A stretch of DNA of 47,689 nt from an uncultured Acholeplasmatales bacterium (GTDB taxonomy: Bacteria; Bacillota_I; Bacilli_A; Acholeplasmatales; Anaeroplasmataceae). The stretch's first letter is position 1, and every line of letters starts with the position of its first letter. The stretch is taken from contig CALUQZ010000011.1 in the NCBI GenBank assembly GCA_944323055.1, positions 1 to 47,689 of the forward strand, read 5' to 3'. Both the position numbers and the translations under genes were made by a program. The notes beneath the pieces are model-generated. The model was not told the DNA's origin. It ran no database searches and saw only the letters and a program-made list of their open reading frames with translations. Positions 43,317 to 47,689 of this stretch are shown here, in pieces.

Positions 43317-45245
43317 ATGGCTGAAAAAACAAAGATAAGTGGCCGTAAAGGCGCTATTAAAGCTTTAGTTCCTTATATTTGGCGTCATTATCACAAATTG
43401 ATAATAATAACATTAATTTGTATTTTGATTACTTGTATTGCTAGTATGGTATCTACATTCTTTATAAGTATTTTAATTGATAATTTTATTTCACCTAATA
43501 CTAATTGGTTAAATGGTAATCCTAATTCTGGTGTAAATTTAGGTAACCCTAATTGGGATATGACTAGTGAATTTTTACCGGTTTTATGTATATTTGCAGG
43601 CGTTTATTTTTTAGGTGTTATTGCTAGTTTAATTTATAGTAAATTAATGGTTGTAATTACACAAGGTAGTTTAAAATATATTAGAGATGACTTATTTAAA
43701 CATATGGAATCATTACCTGTAAGTTTTTTTGATTGGAACACACATGGTAATATTATGTCATATTACACTAATGATGTAGAGGCAATGCGACAAATGATTT
43801 CACAAAGTGTTCCGCAATTAATTAATAGTATTATTACTGTCATTGGTGTATTTTGTTTAATGGTTTATTTTTCATGGGTACTTACTTTAATTGTTATTGT
43901 AATATTAGTAGCTATGATAATAATTATTAAAACTATTGGTGTTAGAAGTACTAGATATTTTATTGAAAAACAAAGAACTTTAGGTTCAACTAATGGATAT
44001 ATAGAAGAATTAATTGAAGGTCAAAAAGTAGTTAAAGTTTTCTGCCATGAAGAAAAGGCTGTTTATGATTTTGATATTATAAATAACAAACTAGAAGTAG
44101 CTGATCGTAATGCTAATATCTTTGCTTCTATTTTAATGCCTATTATGAATAATATTGGTTTTATAACTTATGCAATAGTTGCATTAATAGGCGGAGCTTT
44201 AGTAGCTAATAATGTTAATATTGGAATTGTACCTCTTACAGCCGGAACATTAGTTACTTTCATTATGTTTACTAGATCTTTTATAAACCCGATTGCACAA
44301 GTATCTAATCAAATGAATAGTATTGCTATGGGTTTAGCCGGTGCAGAAAGAGTTTTTGAATTAATGACTAAACCAAAAGAAGTAGATGATGGATATGTAA
44401 CTCTTGTTAAAGGTAAGTTAGAAAACGGTAATTATATTGAGACAAATAACGAAAATGATATTTGGTTATGGAAACACCCACATCATGATGGTACTATTAC
44501 ATATACACCACTTAAAGGCGATGTTAGATTTTATGATGTTGATTTTGGTTATAAACCTGATAAAGTTGTTTTACATAATGTTTCATTATATGCTAAACCT
44601 GGTCAAAAGATTGCCTTTGTTGGAGCAACTGGTGCTGGTAAGACAACTATTACAAACTTAATTAATCGTTTTTATGATATAGCAGATGGTAAAATTAGAT
44701 ATGATGAGATTAATATAAATAAAATTAAAAAAGCTGATTTAAGAAAATCACTTGGTATGGTTTTACAAGATACTAACTTATTTACTGGTACTATAGCTGA
44801 TAATATTAGATATGGTAAGCCTGATGCAACAATGGAAGAGGTTGTAGCAGCTGCTAAATTAGCTAATGCAGATAGTTTTATTCAACATTTAGAAAAAGGA
44901 TATGATACATATATTACTAATAATGGTGATTCCTTATCTCAAGGTGAAAGACAACTAATTGCTATTGCTAGAGCCGCAATAACTAATCCTCCGGTTTTAA
45001 TTTTAGATGAAGCTACATCATCAATTGATACACGTACTGAAAAGATCATTCAAGGGGCTATGGATCAATTGATGAAAGGAAGAACAGTATTTGTTATTGC
45101 TCACCGTCTTTCAACAGTTAGAAATTCTGATGCAATTATGGTTTTAGAGCATGGTAGAATAATTGAAAGAGGAAATCATGAGGAATTAATCGCTCAAAAA
45201 GGAGAATATTATCAATTATATACAGGTGCATTTGAACTTGAATAA
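43317..45245 (+). CDS. Heterodimeric ABC exporter subunit with canonical ATP site
   Basis: The 642-residue partner half-transporter. The six-helix membrane domain spans about 25-345, with an extracellular loop (about residues 60-82) rich in Asn/Gly/Pro after helix 1. The ATPase domain has Walker A GATGAGKT (436-443), the variant signature LSQGERQ, Walker B LDEATS with catalytic E565, and switch H596. The gap between membrane and ATPase domains (about 375-400) is longer than in the partner, as in LmrD/BmrD. ATG 43317 follows GAGGAGG, 2 bases after the previous stop. It provides the consensus hydrolysis site of the dimer. Confidence 0.95.
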   Translation: MAEKTKISGRKGAIKALVPYIWRHYHKLIIITLICILITCIASMVSTFFISILIDNFISPNTNWLNGNPNSGVNLGNPNWDMTSEFLPVLCIFAGVYFLGVIASLIYSKLMVVITQGSLKYIRDDLFKHMESLPVSFFDWNTHGNIMSYYTNDVEAMRQMISQSVPQLINSIITVIGVFCLMVYFSWVLTLIVIVILVAMIIIIKTIGVRSTRYFIEKQRTLGSTNGYIEELIEGQKVVKVFCHEEKAVYDFDIINNKLEVADRNANIFASILMPIMNNIGFITYAIVALIGGALVANNVNIGIVPLTAGTLVTFIMFTRSFINPIAQVSNQMNSIAMGLAGAERVFELMTKPKEVDDGYVTLVKGKLENGNYIETNNENDIWLWKHPHHDGTITYTPLKGDVRFYDVDFGYKPDKVVLHNVSLYAKPGQKIAFVGATGAGKTTITNLINRFYDIADGKIRYDEININKIKKADLRKSLGMVLQDTNLFTGTIADNIRYGKPDATMEEVVAAAKLANADSFIQHLEKGYDTYITNNGDSLSQGERQLIAIARAAITNPPVLILDEATSSIDTRTEKIIQGAMDQLMKGRTVFVIAHRLSTVRNSDAIMVLEHGRIIERGNHEELIAQKGEYYQLYTGAFELE

Positions 45246-45250
45246 TGATA

Positions 45251-45278
45251 AAAAAAGAGACTTCTGTCTCTTTTTTTT
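45251..45278 (+). terminator. Intrinsic terminator of the marR-ABC operon
   Basis: Stem AAAAAAGAGAC (45251-45261) with GTCTCTTTTTT (45266-45276), a 4-base loop and an 8-T run. Confidence 0.9.
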
Positions 45279-45303
45279 AGTTTAAATATTCTCAATTTAT
45301 ATC

Positions 45304-45332
45304 TTGAAAAAAAACACTGTTTAGAGTAAAAT
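45304..45332 (+). promoter_or_regulatory. Promoter of ftsZ
   Basis: TTGAAA (45304-45309), 17 bases, then TAAAAT (45327-45332). There is no TG extension, unlike most promoters in this window. It lies 39 bases before the ftsZ start, which has TAAGGAGG. Confidence 0.6.
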
Positions 45333-45371
45333 CATTAATAGAAACGTGTCTCTCTATAAGGAGGTTAAAAT

Positions 45372-46550
45372 ATGATTTTTGATGATTTAGATATCGGTAT
45401 TTCAACGAAACCAATTATCAAAGTTATCGGTGTCGGTGGAGCCGGAGGTAATGCTGTTGACCGAATGATTGAAAATGATGTTAGGGGAGTTGAATTTATT
45501 GCATGTAACACCGATGCACAAGATTTAAGAGAATCAAGAGCAGACGTTAGAGTGTTATTAGGTAAACATACTACTAATGGTCTAGGAGCAGGTGCTGTTC
45601 CGGAAGTAGGCAAAAAAGCGGCTTTAGAATCAATAGAAGATATAAAAACAGTAATCAAGGGAGCTCAAATGGTGTTTATCACTGCAGGTATGGGCGGCGG
45701 TACAGGTACAGGAGCTGCTCCAATTATTGCTAAAGTATCAAAAGAGTTAGGGTGTTTAACAGTAGGTATCGTAACAAAACCTTTTTTATTTGAAGGACCT
45801 GAAAGAATGCAAAGAGCAGTTGCAGGTCTTCAAGAATTAAAACCATTTGTTGATACTTTAATTGTTATTCCTAACGAAAGATTACGTTCAATAGTTGATG
45901 TATCTACATCTATTTTAGAAGCATTTAGAGAAGCAGATAATGTATTAAGACAAGGTGTACAAGGAATAGCAGAATTAATATCTGTTCCTGGCTTAATTAA
46001 TGTCGATTTTGCCGATGTAAGAACAGTTATGAAAGATAAAGGTACAGCTTTAATGGGTATAGGTACAGGTAAAGGTCCTAATAGGGCTGTAGAAGCTGCA
46101 AGAAGAGCAATTCATTCTAACTTATTAGAAGTTAGTATAGATGGAGCTACTAATGCCATTGTAAATATTGCTGCAAGTCAATCTTTAACTTTAGTAGAAA
46201 CAGAAAAAGCTATAGCAGAAATAAGAAATAATTGCGATAAGAATTTATCAATTATTTATGGTACGGCTATTAATAATGATTTAGATGATGAATTAATAGT
46301 AACAGTTATAGCTACTGGCTATGAACTTAAAGCTAAAGAAAGTGGTATTGATGATATAGCTACAGAAATATTTGAAAATATTTCACAAGAAAATATTAAT
46401 TATAAGCCACTTGAAGATTTAAAAGATGAAGAAGAGGAAGAAGAAACTCCATTATTTTTAAATAAAAAAGATGAAAAACGCAAATTAAAGGAAGAAAAGA
46501 AAAAAGAAAAAACACGTGATCTTCCTTCATGGCTAAAAAAGAAAAATTAG
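45372..46550 (+). CDS. ftsZ: Cell division protein FtsZ
   Basis: The tubulin-like GTPase that forms the division ring. The 392-residue protein has the glycine-rich start [17 protein letters not shown], the tubulin signature GGGTGTG at residues 108-114, and [11 protein letters not shown] with the T7-loop Asp. After residue ~330 comes an acidic then very basic linker, and the extreme C-terminus [11 protein letters not shown] is a recognisable peptide for binding FtsA/SepF-type partners. It stands alone: no ftsA, ftsQ or mur genes are adjacent, unlike a normal dcw cluster, and it has its own promoter and terminator. Confidence 0.97.
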   Translation: MIFDDLDIGISTKPIIKVIGVGGAGGNAVDRMIENDVRGVEFIACNTDAQDLRESRADVRVLLGKHTTNGLGAGAVPEVGKKAALESIEDIKTVIKGAQMVFITAGMGGGTGTGAAPIIAKVSKELGCLTVGIVTKPFLFEGPERMQRAVAGLQELKPFVDTLIVIPNERLRSIVDVSTSILEAFREADNVLRQGVQGIAELISVPGLINVDFADVRTVMKDKGTALMGIGTGKGPNRAVEAARRAIHSNLLEVSIDGATNAIVNIAASQSLTLVETEKAIAEIRNNCDKNLSIIYGTAINNDLDDELIVTVIATGYELKAKESGIDDIATEIFENISQENINYKPLEDLKDEEEEEETPLFLNKKDEKRKLKEEKKKEKTRDLPSWLKKKN

Positions 46551-46586
46551 AGGAATGGTTTATTTTGTATCCATTCCTCTATTTTT
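46549..46586. terminator. Terminator between ftsZ and the convergent coiled-coil gene
   Basis: Perfect 10-base stem AGAGGAATGG (46549-46558) with CCATTCCTCT (46571-46580), a 12-base loop and ATTTTTATT after it. A-rich sequence on the left (46541-46546) may also serve the minus-strand transcript. Both stop codons lie in or at the stem-loop. Confidence 0.82.
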
Positions 46587-47689
46587 ATTGTTATTAGTCT
46601 TTAATTTTTTGATAGTTTTATTTAGTTTAATCTTTTCGGCTAATAATTTATTGGTACTTCTACTAATATTATTAACTCTATCTCTTTGATAATTCTTTTT
46701 ATTAATTCTAGTTGCAAAATTATTCTTAAGATTTATTTTATTGAATTTAGATTTAGCATTTCTTAGATTATTTTTAATTTCATTTATTGTTTTATCATAA
46801 TTAAGTGGAATATTTTTATTATCTAAATTTAATCTTCTTTTATAGTTTAAAATAGTAGTATTATTTTTTTCTATTTCACCCTTATAATTATTATTAATAT
46901 TAGCTAAATCAGCTGAATAATTGATTTCTCGCTTTTTATTTTCTTTAAAATAATTAGCTCTAGAATAACTAATATTATCAGCAATAGCATATAATATATT
47001 TGTATAAGACTTTTTTATAGCCTTTTGAACATTATTGTTATGTGATATTAGTTTATTAGTTTTATGATTTAGTTTATTAATATTGTTCTTAAAATCATGG
47101 TTTAAATTGATTAATGAATTATTAACATCATCAAATGTAACAGCTATTTTATAAGCTATTTTTTTATGTTGTTTTGCTAAAACAACTTCACTCTTTTTAT
47201 TATTGATAATAGCTGTTTTTAAACTAGAACGATAGTTTTTAATAATACTTTTTTGATTATTAATATATTTATTTTCATTTGCCTTACTAAAAGTTTGAAA
47301 TAGTTTTAAAGAGTCACTTTTAGCTGATTTATTGATGTTTTTTAATTTAATAAAGAAACTATCATCAAAATTATTATATTTTAAATATTTACGATCTAAT
47401 TTTTTTAACCTAAGTAAATATTTCCTTAATAAAAAATTAGATTTATAAACTAAAATATAAGAACTATTATATTCAAATTTTAATGCCTCATCAGATTTTT
47501 TTAAATTTTTTGAATGAATATGTTCTAATTTTATGATTTCTTTATCAATATTTTTAATAAATTTTATCATCCGCTTTTTTTTATTATTAATTAATTTAAT
47601 ACTCTTAGTAGTATCATTAATTTCTCTTTTAATCGTTAGGAATTCTTTATTTAATAATAGTTTAAAGAAATCATTACCATGTTTAATCT
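46560..47689 (-). CDS. Lys/Asn-rich coiled-coil protein, 5' end outside the window
   Basis: The frame is open from its stop at 46560 to the right edge at 47689 (at least 376 residues), so the gene is cut by the window. The first internal ATG is at 47570, but the 39 codons before it contain no stop and read as similar Lys/Ile/Asn-rich protein (for example NKEFLTIKREIND), and that ATG lacks a good ribosome-binding site. The protein is extremely rich in Lys, Asn, Ile and Leu with heptad-like spacing, so mostly helical or coiled-coil. No Cys, no catalytic motif and no membrane segment is seen. It converges on ftsZ; a structural role is possible but unproven. Confidence 0.7.
   Translation of the reverse strand, partial: IKHGNDFFKLLLNKEFLTIKREINDTTKSIKLINNKKKRMIKFIKNIDKEIIKLEHIHSKNLKKSDEALKFEYNSSYILVYKSNFLLRKYLLRLKKLDRKYLKYNNFDDSFFIKLKNINKSAKSDSLKLFQTFSKANENKYINNQKSIIKNYRSSLKTAIINNKKSEVVLAKQHKKIAYKIAVTFDDVNNSLINLNHDFKNNINKLNHKTNKLISHNNNVQKAIKKSYTNILYAIADNISYSRANYFKENKKREINYSADLANINNNYKGEIEKNNTTILNYKRRLNLDNKNIPLNYDKTINEIKNNLRNAKSKFNKINLKNNFATRINKKNYQRDRVNNISRSTNKLLAEKIKLNKTIKKLKTNNNKNRGMDTK

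Noticed and set aside
44437-44661. Second forward frame inside the ABC exporter gene
   Set aside because: It lies wholly within the conserved ATPase domain in another frame and shows no protein-like features.
45365-45658. Antisense frame opposite the start of ftsZ
   Set aside because: A complement of strongly conserved FtsZ sequence; Pro/Ser-rich output is typical of such shadows.
1-47689. Use of TGA as tryptophan (Mycoplasma code)
   Set aside because: queH, der and uvrC end at TGA at the expected protein lengths, and Trp is encoded by TGG throughout.
1-47689. CRISPR array, prophage, tRNA or rRNA genes
   Set aside because: No regularly spaced repeats, no phage structural genes, and no cloverleaf or rRNA-like sequence was seen in the intergenic gaps.

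Overview
This is a gene-dense, very AT-rich window from a low-GC Gram-positive bacterium. The gene order rimP-nusA-ylxR-ylxQ-infB-rbfA, together with RNase J, class III fructose bisphosphatase, prokaryote-type ProRS and very A/T-biased codons, points to Bacilli, Erysipelotrichia or free-living Mollicutes relatives (for example an uncultured gut RF39-type or Izemoplasma-like lineage). TGA is a stop here (queH, der and uvrC end with it) and Trp is TGG, so the Mycoplasma code is not used. The lineage is inferred from gene content and codon use only.

Layout. 93-5243 is one tightly overlapping operon: queH, a patatin lipase, a PPP-type phosphatase, an RluA pseudouridine synthase, a small anchored leucine-rich-repeat protein and an RluB pseudouridine synthase. 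5328-10102 holds a CMP kinase fused to ribosomal protein S1, then der, gpsA and hup, followed by an ankyrin-repeat gene. 11082-15404 is the rimP-nusA-ylxR-ylxQ-infB-rbfA operon with a stem-loop at the extreme 5' end of its transcript; it converges on mrp. 16383-18929 is an accessory cassette: a Sec-secreted beta-rich protein, a membrane-anchored extracellular protein, an ABC ATPase broken by a one-base frameshift, and a six-helix permease. 18998-23167 encodes a three-subunit [FeFe] hydrogenase of the NADH/ferredoxin electron-bifurcating type.

23281-26813 holds gmk, rpoZ, uvrC and a DEDDh exonuclease. RNase J (minus strand) and proS are divergent. proS is followed by a membrane protein and fbp, which converge on ansA-pepT. 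Two flavoproteins follow (35407-37969). An IS110-family element lies at about 38088-39491. Its noncoding leader has the position expected of a bridge RNA and contains a block complementary to both ends of the element. Next come an alpha-galacturonidase-type GH4 enzyme behind a perfect inverted repeat, a self-regulated MarR gene with a heterodimeric ABC exporter, ftsZ, and a Lys/Asn-rich coiled-coil gene that runs off the right edge.

Functionally the window is mostly translation, RNA and cell-cycle housekeeping, plus a fermentative H2-producing module and a pectin-sugar enzyme. Promoters repeatedly show an extended -10 (TGTTATAAT). Intrinsic terminators often contain the stop codon of the gene they terminate. 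The only gene-free stretch over 300 bases is 39274-39612 (IS leader plus the GH4 control region). I saw no tRNA, rRNA or CRISPR array.
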